Shown here: piece after piece, positions 43,630-56,265 of the stretch | How the letters are laid out: every line of letters begins with the position of its first letter | Position numbering within the stretch: the stretch's first letter is position 1 | NCBI GenBank assembly: GCA_001599715.1 | Contig: BCHU01000010.1 | Coordinates: 248,001-312,000 of the forward strand | Direction of reading: 5' to 3' | DNA from: Phaeotremella fagi | Taxonomy: Eukaryota; Basidiomycota; Tremellomycetes; Tremellales; Phaeotremellaceae | DNA: 64,000 bases | Program-made: the position numbers and the translations under genes | Notes under the pieces: model-generated | What the model saw: only the letters and a program-made list of their open reading frames with translations | Told to the model about the DNA's origin: nothing | The model's database searches: none

Positions 43630-45180
43630 TTAGCTCATGTACAAAGGCTGAGACCCATCGTCGTCTACGATCACATTTGTCCTGCCAAAAACGTTTCCCC
43701 AGCGTTGTATCAATGCAGGGCGAATTCTCCACCCCTGTAACACCGATTCTAACTGGTAAACGTCGAATGTCTGTCCGCACAGTACATTGAACTCTGAAGA
43801 GAGGTCTGGACCAATGGTAGGCGAAGTGAATACGGAGCTATCGGGAGGTTTTGGGGTGTAATGTTTTGGCCAGTAGAAATTGGCTACGATCAGCTCTGAA
43901 AAATGACAAACTCACCCACGACATCACCGATAAATCTTGCTCTATATTGTGGAGCCATTCTGAGAACCGCGTCCCGTAGATCTCCGAATGGAAAATAACT
44001 GTAAAGTCAGCGATCATCTTCGGCACGACATACTCGACCTCCCCATCATGGGGTTGCGACTGTTGTAGTAAAGTAGGTCGATATGACGGGGGGAGGGTAT
44101 TAGAACCTAGTTCGGGAATCGCTTTGACCTTTGTGACCTGCCAGAAACTGCAAAGGAATCAGAAGCTGTCCACAGTCCACGGAAAGGCGATCCATAACAG
44201 GAGTAGGAGAATACGCGACGTACCAAGCTCTAACAACGTCCAGCCAATCCTACAGACTTTTAGTGGTGCTTATGGTATCACTTTATCACTTACTTCAAGT
44301 GCCCCTGGATAGCCTTCGTGTCGTGAGTAGAACTCAGACGTTTGATCTCTCCAATGTTGCGTGAGTTGATTAACATATTTCAGTGATACTTTCAATTCTT
44401 CGAATCTGGTGTTGGTAGTTCTGAATGCTTTGGTCCGTTAACAACTGTAGCGAACGTCATGTCCTTACCAACAAAATCGTTCCAACACCTTCGAACTATA
44501 CCAGTAGCAGCTCCTGACACTATCATTCCAATCACCTGCTGAAAGACGTCTTCTCGATGACGGTACGCCGGAGCAGGTTTGATGGGCATATCTGTAATAT
44601 AAGTCAATGTGTTAGGAGGAACAACATACCATGAGGGGTCGATTGCAATCTGGCTCGAAGAAATGATTGTTGAGCTTGCCAAGAAGCAACGTTCGGACGT
44701 CCCAAAGTACCTAGGGCAGGGAGCGGTGGGGGTTTGGAATCAGTCTCTGATAGTGTTCGGGTCCCCTTGGTTCTTATCCTTGAATCTTTCCCTCTTTTCC
44801 GATTGAGTGTTGATTGGGGTCGTTGTTTGGTCAAAGGTGTAGTAGGCTTCGTGACCGACTTAACGGTAGTCAAGTTTTCATGATCGGTACTGAAGTAAGG
44901 GTTGGATTGTAAACGATTTTATGGCTTACCTAGCTGACGTCTCCTCAAAAGACGTTGTCATTTGTTGCAGTTGGGAAACCATTCCTTGCACTTCTGTCTT
45001 GAGCCTTTCGTTCTCGAGCTGTAAAGTTTCTATCAGCGCTTGTTGGTTCATGACGAGTTCCGACAAATTGAATGATGAGGTTCCAGGTTGTTGCGGAGAG
45101 GTCGTTGGAAGTTCGACGATTGACCCATCCTGGGAAAGATCGGTATACGTTGATTGAGAGGGATCGTGGAAATATTGCAT
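43630..45180 (-). CDS. Unrecognised coiled-coil protein
   Basis: The start MQYFHDPSQSTYTDLS at 45180 leads to a coiled coil (MNQQALIETLQLENERLKTEV) and a basic Pro/Ser-rich linker (KQRPQSTLNRKRGKDSRIRT). Further exons give IDPSWYVVPPNTLTYITDMP, a helix block FQQVIGMIVSGAATGIVRRCW, SLKYVNQLTQHWRDQTSEFYSR and KMIADFTVIFHSEIYG. The last exon gives YWPKHYTPKPPDSSVF and ends ...GSQPLYMS at TAA 43630-43632. About seven introns are implied. I do not recognise a family. A leucine-zipper-like N-terminus with a basic region might suggest nucleic-acid binding, but order and spacing do not fit bZIP. It borders the repeat region, so the 3' exons are less certain. Confidence 0.55.
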
Positions 45181-45832
45181 CCCGACTGAATGTTGTGTGT
45201 GATAGTTTCAAGTAAGGTGGGGAGTGAGATGTAATATAATCTGGTCGATGAATGAGAATGAGTCTTTAACTCATCCAGGAGACTCATTCAATGTACCCGT
45301 ACATAAAAGAAGAAAGAAGGAAACAACGAGGAAGGGAAGAACTTGGGAATCAAGTGAATAGGTGGCAGGGCGGAAATGAAGGAAAGAAAGAATGAATGAA
45401 TGAATATGCTTGATGGCATTTTCTCACACGGCACCGTACACGGTCACACGGAAGCACAACCTGGGGTGGAGCTTACGGTTTACCTAGGGTACTGTACGTG
45501 ACATTTGACCAAAAGACTTTTAAGTTTATCCTTTCATCATAGATAATCATATTTTCATCAGCTATACCGACTCAGCCTGCTACTTACGTTTACTGTCATC
45601 TTCTAACATACAGCAATAGTCACACGGAAACGCGACTGCATATACAAAGTTGACAATCTGAGTCGCTTGAACTCGGCGCAAGCGCTTCAAAGACAGGATA
45701 GTACATCTTGTCGATGATTCCTTGCTTCCCCGTGACTTCATTTTTCATTTCACTTTCAGTAGATCCTTGAGCATACGGAGGACACTCGTGAACAGTCTCT
45801 CGTTGCATAGAACGTCTTTGACTGCTGCGATG
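45181..45832. other. Intergenic with GAAT microsatellite
   Basis: Upstream of the coiled-coil gene and downstream of Derlin. Purine-rich sequence and a short GAAT/GAAA repeat at about 45381-45406 are the only structure I see. Confidence 0.5.
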
Positions 45833-47068
45833 CTACAAAGGATCTCCACCTAACCTCTGGCCGCCGCTGCCCCATCTACTTCTGACAGCATCAGCAGCTG
45901 CAGTTCTGGCATTATCTCGAGAACTTGTGGACCCTGTCGACGACGGGGTGATTCTTACACCTCCCCAGCCAGTCCCAACGGATGTAGCAGTCGACCTTTG
46001 AGGGAAAAATGTCCTGAACCATGTTGGCACTGACAGGGGATTTGAGCGACGTAAATGAGGAGGAGCGTGAAGTGGTAAGTAATTGGAAAGGAACCACCTG
46101 TTGTGACGATCCGTGAGCACATACATACATGGAGCTCTGGGTAGTTGGAGACTCACCATAGATGCCCAGCTAATAATCCCATTAGTCCACCTAATGCCTT
46201 GTTTGGACCCCCTGTCAGAAGGTCAAGGACGATTAGCGCAGGAGGGTATACTGTGATTTCTGTTAGATGTTGTATGTCTTACGAGGAGGAGTATACAACT
46301 CACAGCTAGTGGGTAGAGTGATGAGTCCGAATATTGAGACTTTGGTGGTTGGATTCGCTCGCGACCATAAATAAGTTTGGGCATGAAGGATAGGTCTGAA
46401 CAGGAACATCATGCCAAATGGAATATTGAGAATCTGGATATAAGAAGTTAGTCGTGCTGTCTACGAGACGTACCAGTATGATTCCAACAAGCATGACGTG
46501 AGCCCAGGCATATTGTGCCGTGTCATTTAGACTGAAATAACGGAATAGATTAGAATGAGAAAAAATCCCCCCGCTTCAAGCTCACTAAATGTCCGTCTCC
46601 AGCATCGATGATTTACTGTATATCAGGAAAAAGTCGAACAGTAGCGGAAACCCAGAACCTGTTCAAGTTAGGAAGAAGATCTACTAACGCATTATTCCAC
46701 TGATAACACTCACCACCGAAAAAGAAATTGGTGAATGGTCTCCATATCTGTTATGGTAAATTCTGTCAATACACTCGAACACAGCAAGAACGGCTATGAC
46801 AAACCTCGTAATAGTTAACGACCCTGTACCAGCTTAAAGCAATCTTATTTCGGTCAGCTGTTGTACGCTGCCTCTATTATATCATGATTCCACGTACGAG
46901 TCCTGGTGATATCAGTTTTAATAAAATGGGACTAAAAAATCGTCAGACATCATTTACAGATACTTGTCAAATACAATGAACGACCTACACAGTGGTAGAT
47001 GCTACTGCAATGAGCATGAGCCTGGTAACAGGAGGTACAGCACTGATTACAGATGAGAAATCAGCCAT
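45833..47068 (-). CDS. Derlin family ER-associated degradation protein
   Basis: The start MADFSSVISAVPPVTRLMLIA at 47068 matches the Derlin N-terminus (P-P-V-T-R). Further exons give WYRVVNYYEIWRPFTNFFFGG (the WR motif of the rhomboid pseudoprotease fold), YAWAHVMLVGIILILNIPFG, AQTYLWSRANPTTKVSIFGL, PALIVLDLLTGG and the GHLWW block. The soluble tail WFLSNYLPLHAPPHLRR follows, then the Ser/Gly-rich end GGQRLGGDPL. About nine introns, six predicted spans. Derlins form a retrotranslocation channel at the ER membrane with Hrd1 and Cdc48 partners. Whether this is the DER1 or the DFM1 type cannot be settled here; I see no SHP box in the tail. It is divergent from the Nudix gene across 175 bp. Confidence 0.88.
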
Positions 47069-47243
47069 GATAATATATTGAGATAAGTCAATGAATGTTA
47101 AACGAAACAGATGTTGTGTTGTTTTGTAAGTATTTTGAAGATCAAAGTCGTGGATGCGGAGTAATGCGGGGATGCTGCCATCCAAGGCCTAAATAAACTT
47201 CCATTCGAATCAATCGATCATTTCATGAAGTTGCCGGACAATT

Positions 47244-48178
47244 ATGGAAGAGGACGTTCCTCTACAAGCTAGTCTAGCGTCGCTACCTATCGTTGAAGTC
47301 ATTTCTTCACGAACTCCCGCCGAAGGATTTCGAGCTTCGCCAGAGGTTGATCGATCTAAACAGTTCTCATTAATTTTCGTAGTCAACAAGGATCAAAAAA
47401 AGGTATGTCACCTGATGACACCACGATGTCTCCTACTGACTTTCTTTGTTCCACGGTGCCAGATTTTACTCGGGAAGAAGAGACGAGGTTTTGGGACAGG
47501 AGTGTGAGCTAGATATCGTTCGAGCAGGAGACCAAGCTGAACTAAAACTACTAATCCCAGCTGGAACGGATATGGAGGGAAATTAGAAAAGCATGAGACC
47601 ATGCTACAGTGTGCTCTTCGTGAACTGAAAGTAGGTTTGTAACATATGGATCCTTACTAGGTGGAACTCATTCACATGTTTTAGGAAGAATCTGGTCTAA
47701 TCGCTAACGAAAATCACTTCCATAATCTTGGAGTCATAGTAATCTCCCGTCCACCAATAATGGACAGTTCTATTATGATCCACTTGTATCTTTGCGAGAA
47801 ATGGGAAGGAGAACCTGTTCTGTAGGTCTTTGTACGACTTCTCGCAAAGACATCAACTCTGATTATTCCTCAGAACGGAAGAAATGAAACCCTTATGGTA
47901 CGACATGGTTGAATCGGCATTGCCGATAGATTATATGGTGAGACTAGAGTAGAACGCTGGCTGAATAAATACAGTGGGCTGAAGCTCGAATATACTACCC
48001 AATACTGTTCAACTTAATCAACAATAACGATCGTCGTCGGATGCTAGGCAGGGTAGAATATGATGCTGTTTACGACCACCAAAGAGCTATCCCCAATCCA
48101 CCTGGTTTCGATCAAGTTCGAGAGGATGGAAAGAAAGTGGTCTTGTCTGGATGGTGGTTTGCCTCAACCACTGCATGA
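47244..48178 (+). CDS. Nudix hydrolase, MTH1/8-oxo-dGTPase type
   Basis: Exon 1 begins MEEDVPLQASLASLPIVEV and reaches FSLIFVVNKDQKK. Next come ILLGKKRRGFGTG and WNGYGGKLEKHETMLQCALRELKEESGL, the latter the Nudix box with correct GX5EX7REUXEE spacing, and then NLGVIVISRPPIMDSSIMIHLYLCEKWEGEPV. The W-x-D/E pair (LWYDMVESALPIDYMWAEA) matches MTH1, where a Trp stacks on the oxidised base and Asp residues bind it. Family members clean 8-oxo-dGTP and 2-OH-dATP from the nucleotide pool. About six introns; the end is WWFASTTA with TGA 48176-48178. Confidence 0.87.
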
Positions 48179-50627
48179 ACGACATATATATACTTATTAG
48201 AGTCCGGTAGATACCAATAGACCCTTCCTCCATGTTCCAAGCCGATGAGCAAGGATGCAGAAGCTACGTTTCACTGGGAGACAGGTCGTCGACTAGCCTC
48301 AATCATTTGAATTCTTTGTGAACCCAATGATTACTGGATAAGGCATTTACGTGTGATCACCAGAACCTATATCTATTTTCATGTTTTTTTTTTAGCCAGT
48401 GAAGATGTATGAATATCATTGGACCAATTTGTCCATTCTTCTCGCGAAAAACTTGAGCGATCACATTGGAAAAACTTCGGTTGACTGAGGCTTGGAATGG
48501 GACGAAATTCTTTCTCCAGGAGTGACTGCACTGCTGGGTGTCAATGACGCTGTACAAGCCGTGTATGTGAATATGTACACTGACCTGACGATGCATGTTG
48601 TGAGTGAAAGAAAGTATGCTGGTTTGAATAAGAACTTTTATTTTTTTGAACTGCTCTTTTGAAACTTGTTAACAACAACCGTGCCACGATCGTACAGTCC
48701 CTTGAGTTCGCAGCGTATACTGAGGACATTTGAAATATCGAGAGAGACTAAATTTCGACGAGTTTTAAGACTCACCACTAATGGAGTAGAAATTGAATTT
48801 ATTACCAAGTCCAAGTCATTTTTGCCTATCCAACTCAATTCGCTGAATCAGATCTGCCACAGTCAACTTGGATATCGAAAACTATCAGTCAACACTGATC
48901 ACTTTTCAAGTGCTACAAGAACCTAAAAACCTAAGGTATGATTCAAGCTGTATAGAACAGAGAGATCGGCTGGGTATCATGTTTTGCGTTATCAATGGCT
49001 TTTTGATCCTCCATCTTGACGAATTTACTTGTGTGGCTGCAGAGTGTTCTTTCAATCGACAATTGTACGTAAATTTGTTCTCAGCTCAAGTGAAGTGGGG
49101 CTACGATCGTCCCTTCACTCTATCTATGCCGAATCGTCACAGGAAGTTTGTTAGCGCAGTGCCAGGTTTACGTGATATAAGGTTATTTTCTTGACATGAG
49201 AATTTAGTTTTGTACTTCGTTTGAAACAGCACTCGATTCTCATGCGTGGAGGTCATGGTAGGAGGCATTCCGACCACAACGACATTGAACTAGATACAGC
49301 ATCATGCCAATCAAAACAGTCTCGTTCAATGTCAGTTTATAGGTATGGATATCATTCTCTCGTTATGTCAAAGGTGCTTGGGCAGTTGAGTAGGTTAATC
49401 GACGGCCACAGCCGAGGTATCGGTTTTGTCCTAAACTTACTCCATGCCAAGGCAGTGAGATGGAGGTATTAACTCAGGAAAAATCAATAAGAGAGGGAGG
49501 GTCACCGGTAGTGAAAAGCTACTTGTTGCTTCGACGAACGCAAGGTTGAGTTTGCAGAAAAGGGATTGATATTCGGCTGAATCTGAGGTAGGGCAAGGTC
49601 AAGTTTTGATTTGATCGTTCGAGAGAAGGGAGGTGAGATTATAAGTGCTTTTATGTATAAGTTCACCTACAGAGAAGCAGTGTCCGATCGAGAACCGCCA
49701 CAAACAAAGAAACGCAAAAGCCAAGTTTCCTTTTAAAGTAATTTCCTTTCTTTGGGGTAAAAGGTGTTTGCCCCATACGCCCCACAGAGCTACGACTACT
49801 TATTCCGGCAAGAATAACCGATTAACCGGTATATCTCTGGTGGTACGCCTGCGTGATGTTGCGCGGGGCAAATATTGTGCCCTGAACTAAAAGGAAACAA
49901 AGGGACGTGCGAGGTGGGGCGTGAGGGGGGAAGGAGGGGAGGTGTGTGTTGTGTTGTGTATTTTCCTCTGCTTCTCCTCCCTCTCTCTCCTTCCCTTTTT
50001 TTGTCTTACTCATTAACCCGTACAATGTAATGTGAGTGTAAAAACGTATACTCTAACCTAACCTTTGGATTTACAACGTCAAACTCACTCACTTTACACT
50101 GTGCTTCATTTCTTCCCTTTCCTTTTCTCACTTATTCTTACTAATTCTTTTTCTCAACTTATTATCGTTTTACTTCTTTACTCTCTACTCTTAACATTGC
50201 TTTATCCTTCTCTTACAACTTCCACTTTACGAGGACACCTTCAATAGTTCACTTTCCATTGCCTCATCCTTCTCTAGGTTATTAGATTCTAGATTTACCC
50301 AATAAACCGGCTCAATTTCCACTAGGTGAGTGGCAAGCAACTTCTGATTTATCTTCATTCATCGGTTCCAATCCCTCAAATATTGTATCCATTGGATTAT
50401 CAATCGTTACTTCCTCTTCATCTATACTTCATACAATCACTTTCTTTACTCTGATTTTGTGACACATCTCCATAATACACTCCTTTGTGTAAACAGCTCA
50501 ATTTGAGATTTATTGAATCGTACATTCGGTCTTGTGTCTCGGACGCGTTCGTTCATTATTTGGATCCATCTCTGACGTTCACTCATTTTCATACACTAAC
50601 CCCATCGACAGATATCCTATTTCTAAC
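48179..50627. other. Long intergenic region upstream of the bHLH gene
   Basis: This 2.45-kb stretch has no exon supported by family similarity. The 3' half has an A/G-rich patch at about 49900-49990 and then long CT-rich runs (50070-50260 and 50400-50480), as in a long 5' leader of a regulatory gene. Several short upstream ATGs occur. Confidence 0.55.
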
Positions 50628-52490
50628 ATGACAACTATCAAGAAAGAAGGATTTCAGTGAGTTTCGACCCCTTCTTTTATTAAATAATATATTAAAATCT
50701 CTTCAGCATCCCTGGATCCTTCGCGGCTCCAATACGACCTAATTTCCATAGACAACCTTTCTCTGACGGATCAATGGCTATTGAAACTGACATGCTCACA
50801 TCTCTCATGTCCGTCCCACAACACTCCAATTCAAATTCTTCTCCGTTTGATTTTGGACATTCCCTTCCCACTCATTCTTTCGACTACGGAATGTCATCTC
50901 CTCATAACAACGGCATGGATCTTGGCTCTCCTGTTCACAATGGTTTTCACCCCTCTACCATTTTCAACAATTTCAAATTTGGAAACGAACATCCTGAACC
51001 ACCAATAACTCTCGCTGCGTCAGCTCCAAATCCAAACGTTCACACCGACTTCCGTTCACGTTCACATTCCGCTACTAGATCTTCAATTGGCAAAGTTCCC
51101 TCTTCTAGATCTCGAACTGGTAGAAAATTGTCCATGAATGATGCCAGACCCCCTGTATCCTCAATCCAGCAACGAGGACGATCGAGCCAACCCAGGGGAA
51201 ACGTTGGTCTTGGTTTGGATACACATAAAGAAGGCGAGAAGACTGATTCGGTCTCACCTCCCGAATACGGATATAGTCCATATGGCGTTTCTATTCCTCA
51301 ACATATCCAGCAGGGAATGTGGGGAGTATCGGGCAGTTTACCCAGTATAGTTTCTGGCAGTTTTGGGACAACCGTCGATGAGCCTTTGTTGGAAAGGTTC
51401 GTGTTTACGTTGACTTTCTCGACTTACCTCCATTAGCCCTATCACACCCGCGAACCAACTTCCACATTTACCTCTCGACGATCTCAACAAGAAACAACGT
51501 CGTCGAGAATGTCACAACCAGGTCGAAAAAAGACGTCGTGAACACATCAACGCGAAAATAGAAGAATTGAGTCAACTGGTTCCAACTTCCTACGCAACTG
51601 TTGGGGCTGAGGCTGTTGAGGATGAAGACGAAGACGACGCCAATGTCGAGGGAAGCATCAAGAAAAAGGTAGGTACTATAGTTACAGTGCAACATCTCGA
51701 AGCTTATTGCCAATAGAAAACTAAACGTGCGAATTCAACAACGAAACAACAAAAGGATTCTGTTCAATGCAAGGGTCGCATTTTGACTCAGAGTGTCCAA
51801 TACATTCGGTATGTTCACTCAACATGTCATCATGATTAAAGCTAAATCGACTTTAGTGACCTCAAACGTTTGACTGATTACCAAGCTGGTCGCATCAGCC
51901 ATCTAGAAGCAATGTTGAGTGCTTCCAATCCACAATTCCAGGCTGGGAACGCAGCTTTACATGCTACGCCGCTTTTTTGGGCCAACATGGATGGTAACAA
52001 CCAATCTGGCTTTCCGGCCTTCAACAATGTAGCTTTCAACGAACACCAACTCGAAATTATGCGTCAGAGTCCGGAACCGGAACGTTTGATCTCTCTTGAT
52101 CAGTTGGGAATGAACAATTGGAATGCCAATTTCCCATCTCAAAACGAGCAACATGTTCATGAGAACGCTCTCATTGATTTCGAACCTTCGCCGACTGAAG
52201 CTTCATCCGGTTCAGGTCAAGTTCATCGTCGGTCAGCATCGTTATCTTCTGCCAGTGGGTCTCCAGAGGATGACACTAAGGACGGTATGGTGGGAATGAT
52301 GGAATTCGGGGACAACGGTGGTAAATTGAGAGGAACCTACGATACGTTTGATAGTGGTCGTAGTCAGCAACAAGATAGAGGTAACCGCAAGGATTCTCAA
52401 CAGGAACTTCAAGTCTCTATGAGTGGTATGGATCTTGATGCAATGTTTGCACAACGTCGGGAGGAAGAACACGGTGGAATGAGGTGGTGA
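50628..52490 (+). CDS. bHLH transcription factor with long acidic loop
   Basis: Exon 1 is ATG plus nine codons (MTTIKKEGF, then a split His), joined by a 50-nt-class intron to IPGSFAAPIRPNFHRQPF. A Ser/Pro/Asn-rich region follows (SPFDFGHSLPTHSFDYGMSS). The basic region and helix 1 are RRRECHNQVEKRRREHINAKIEEL; the E-R-R-R pattern predicts E-box CANNTG binding. Helix 2 is GRILTQSVQYIRDLKRL, with a coiled-coil-like extension. Between them is a loop of about 45 residues that is acidic then basic (EDEDEDDANVEG, KKKKTKRAN), far longer than in usual bHLH proteins. The end is EEHGGMRW. Five exons. The target genes are not evident from sequence. Confidence 0.85.
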
Positions 52491-53285
52491 TAAATAAAGA
52501 TAGATAACGACGACAGGATAGGTTTCAATTTGGGCTAGATTCACAGGTATCAGTTTTCAATTTATACATTTTATTCAAGCTTGATGATTTCTTCTTTGTA
52601 GTCTTTCTAGACCTTTTTTCTTTTGATGGTTTTCCCCAACGAGGATTTTTTTCCCTATGTAGTTCCGATTCTCATTATAGTTAATGGCTTTACGCTTTGT
52701 ATTAGTTCAGAGAGAGAGAAGGAAGTGAAGGGAAGACACGATGAGATTTTAGTATGGGTATGCAGTAACATGTACAAGTAGGATTGAAGTGCCACTTTAA
52801 GCATGGGTCGCGTGTTAGCAGGACAGGACAACCTAAAGTGAGATCAAGAGAATCTCTATGCTCTTGATTCAATTATCCAATTTATTCTTTCTTTGTTCTG
52901 TCTAGTACTACTCTTCTCTACTCTCTATCTATTCGTCCCCTCGTACCGTGGCATCTACACCAAGGTAACCAGCTCATCTACACTCTTCATATACAACCTG
53001 TATTCGCTTTTCAGCCAGCAAAATCAACTTAGTTCAGCTACCTTAGTGCTTCAAAGACGTCATTCAAACCATCGAAACTTCACTTTTCTTACGATATTCA
53101 TCTAAGAGTTTCTGCAACTCAGGCTGGTGACAGGTGGTAGCGATATTCAACGGTTGAAATCACTGCCATCTAATACATATCACAAAACCAGACACAATTA
53201 GAGTCTCAATGATTCCTAACCTTATTCATTAATTCTTCTTTCGAATTTCTCCTAATTCCAACGTCGTGACATCCATCTCAACGGA
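52491..53285. other. Intergenic between bHLH and FHA genes
   Basis: Terminator and promoter sequence. CT-rich runs around 52880-52930 and 53220-53260 resemble the leader of the FHA gene. No exon supported. Confidence 0.5.
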
Positions 53286-55974
53286 ATGTCACAATCAATG
53301 CATCTATTACAACAACAAAAACCACAATATGCTTTTCAGCAGCATCAACAATCCTCTCCAGGTGCATCAGCCCAACATGGGGGTCAAGTACCTTGGGGTG
53401 GTCCTTTTCCCAGTCTCCATCTTTGGCCGTTACACGATACCTTTGTGATGAAAATGATTCATTTACCCGAAGGTCCTAGAGTAAGTTTCCATCATGCTTA
53501 TTCACCAAACAGATGAAGATCAAGCTAAAAATCTCTTCTAGGTTCGTATAGGAAGACAGACCAACGCTAAAACAATGCCGGGAGAGAGAAATGCTTATTT
53601 CGATTCCAAGGTTTTATCAAGAACCCATGCAGAGATTTGGGAACACAGTGGAAAAGTGTGTAGCTGAGTTCTTTCCACACAATCAGTCAACTAAACGATC
53701 AATAGATATATATCAAAGATCTTAAATCATCCAACGGAACCTTCATCAATTCAGATCGATTATCACCAGAGGGAATGGAAAGTGTTGCGTTCGAGCTGAA
53801 AAGCGAGGACATTGTTGTAAGTTTAGGATCGTTATTGACGGACTTGGAATTAATCACAAGGACAAAAGGAATTCGGTATCGACATTGTTTCTGAAGATAA
53901 TCGAACCATTATTCATCACAAAGTTGCGGCAAAAGTTTATTGCGTTTTCAATCAAGAGGATGCAAATTTGAGTGCTCGGTATATCCATTCTATCTTTGTC
54001 TAAGAAACAATACTGATTACCAACAGTGAACTCTCCAACTATCAAAACGTTGATCAACGTGGTGGACCCAGACGACTCGGAGCTTCTACGAACGGCCAAA
54101 ATCCTAGTGGTAATTCCTTTGCTGGGCCGTTGATGATGAGCTCTGGAGGGAAAGCAACTGGATTAAGTTTTGACCATGTTTTTCATAAGCTGCAGGTAAG
54201 TTTTTGCGATCTACTTTCGGCTAACTATCTTCAGGCTGAGCTTCAAAAAAGTAGAGAAACTGGTGCAGAGCTACATAGTTTGACCAATGCAATGACGGAG
54301 ATTCAAGAGACGTTAGGTGGTGGTCTGGTAGGTTATCCACATGACTTAAGCTTACTCATAGCCACCTGCACAAAATGGTTCTGCAGCACAATTTATCCCT
54401 CCCCAATTTCGATCTGCTTCAGCAGAAGCTCAGGCTGCCCTCGCTAGTCCCCATGGTCCCCAAGCAGCTGCTTTCGTTGCGATTCAAAATCAACTTGCAG
54501 AAACCCAATCATCTCTTGCTGGACATCTCGACAAAATTCGTCAGTTAGAAGGTCAACTTCAAGAGCACGAAACTATCAAGCGGGAAGTATCTTCTATGCG
54601 AGAGCAAATGGAGGCCAGCAAGCGTGACATGGATCTGTTCATGGCATCAAACCGAAGTCGGAATCACAGCGATGATACTGAAGATTCTGATGATGATGAC
54701 GCACGAAGTGTGATGACTGAAGTCGAGGACGAAGATGCTCAACGAAGATTGAGAGCTCGACGCAAGGTGGAGAAGGACGATAGTGACGTAACCAGAGAAG
54801 AGCGTGGGTTACGACAAGAAGCTGAGAGACCCTCCACACCTGAACCGAATTCCGTCAATGGTGACGAAGAAGACGAAGGCAGTTCATTACCCAACGGGGT
54901 ATCATCAACAGCTTCGTCTTCGGCGACCTCCTCTCGGGAACAAGAAATTATTGCTCAGAACGCCGAACTATCAGCTCGGATTCAAACTCTCTCGACGGAA
55001 ATGGCTGATGCTCTACAAATATCTCAAACGTTAAAAGCTCAACACGGCGAAGCTATGTCTGCGGTCAAACTTCTTACGGAAAGAGTAGGCGCTTTAGAGG
55101 AGGGTATCGCTGGTCAAGTGTCCAAGGCGGTTTCACAGACCGAGGAGAGGTGGGAATCATGGCGTGTCAAGTTTGAAGAGGGCTGGAGGCGAGAACGTGA
55201 AACGTGGGAAGCAGAAAGAGAAAGACTACGCGGGGTGGTACGAGAATGGGAAGAAGCAAGTCGAAGAGCTCACGAAGAGGAGGAAGATCGAGAGATGAAC
55301 GAACATCTGAGTGAAGATGAGTTTGTTGATGAAGAGGAGGACGATGATGGTGGGGAAGATATTGAAGAAAGTGAAATACTCGCTATCAGCAACGGTTGGA
55401 AAGCAGGTGATACATTGTCGGTCGATCCCTCAGAGAACGGAATTCATTCACTGTCACCATCACGACTAGCTCATAGAGCAAGAAGACGAAGACCGAGTGC
55501 GAGAGGTGTTTTGGCCATTCGAGCTCTAAAAGCTGTGACTTTGAACGATGCAGGTTCTTCAACGCCCAAACCGTCAAACCAGATCTTAGGAGATTCACCA
55601 CCGTTGAAACCACCTACGACAGCTAGACCTAGAAATAGAGGAGGGAATGGGCTTAGCGGTCGTTTACTGAGAGGGAATAATTTGACCAGAACAGGGTCTG
55701 CAAGTACGTTGAAGGATACAGAAAAAGATTCGTCTGAGAGTGGGAAAGAATCCGGAGACACTTTGAAAGAAGTCTCCGAGATCCCTCATGCAGGTAACGG
55801 AAAGGGGAAACGAGAGAGACCGGGAACAGGAGTACTACAAGTGAGTTGTTTCGATCAGCTTTGGATGGTGAGGTGGATGTTGACTAAGTGCTTTTTCATT
55901 AGCCAATTCCGATTTTCACTGTTGCGATTGTCGCGATAGTAGCAGGAGCTCTGTATTACCGTCAGAAGGAGTGA
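53286..55974 (+). CDS. FHA-domain, coiled-coil, tail-anchored protein (SLMAP/Far10-like)
   Basis: The Gln-rich start MSQSMHLLQQQKPQYAF precedes an FHA domain over residues about 55-140: RIGRQTN, VLSRTHAEIWEHSG and DLKSSNGTFIN hold the conserved Gly-Arg, Ser-x-x-His and Asn-Gly-Thr that bind phosphothreonine. Long coiled coils follow (LQAELQKSRETGAELHSL; IQNQLAETQSSLAGHLDKIRQLE; later ELSARIQTLSTEM). The last exon encodes a single span IPIFTVAIVAIVAGALYYRQ, a tail anchor ending QKE at TGA 55972-55974. This order matches SLMAP/Far9-Far10/PRO45, which anchors the STRIPAK phosphatase-kinase complex to ER or nuclear membranes. About eight introns. The Ser/Asp-rich middle is probably disordered. 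Confidence 0.88.
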
Positions 55975-56265
55975 AGGAGGATATTATATGGCTCTATGCA
56001 GATAGGATACTTAATAGCAATGCTCATTCGATTTACATAGGACACACTCTCGCATGCAGTAATTTACATAACATACTTCTTGGACGTTTGTTCCCATGAA
56101 AACAAAGTTGAAGCAGAATTAACATTTCTTGAGATTTAATGACGTAAATAGGGAGTCATCCATCCATCCACACCTTCGATAATCTTAACAAAATTCTGCA
56201 TCTTACATCCAACATAAGCTAACTAAGACTCTCATTCTCCCTTATCCTCATTTACAACCACTACC

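Noticed and set aside
48868..49194. 108-codon plus-strand open frame in the long spacer
   Set aside because: No domain, no plausible neighbouring exon and ordinary intergenic composition; random open frame.
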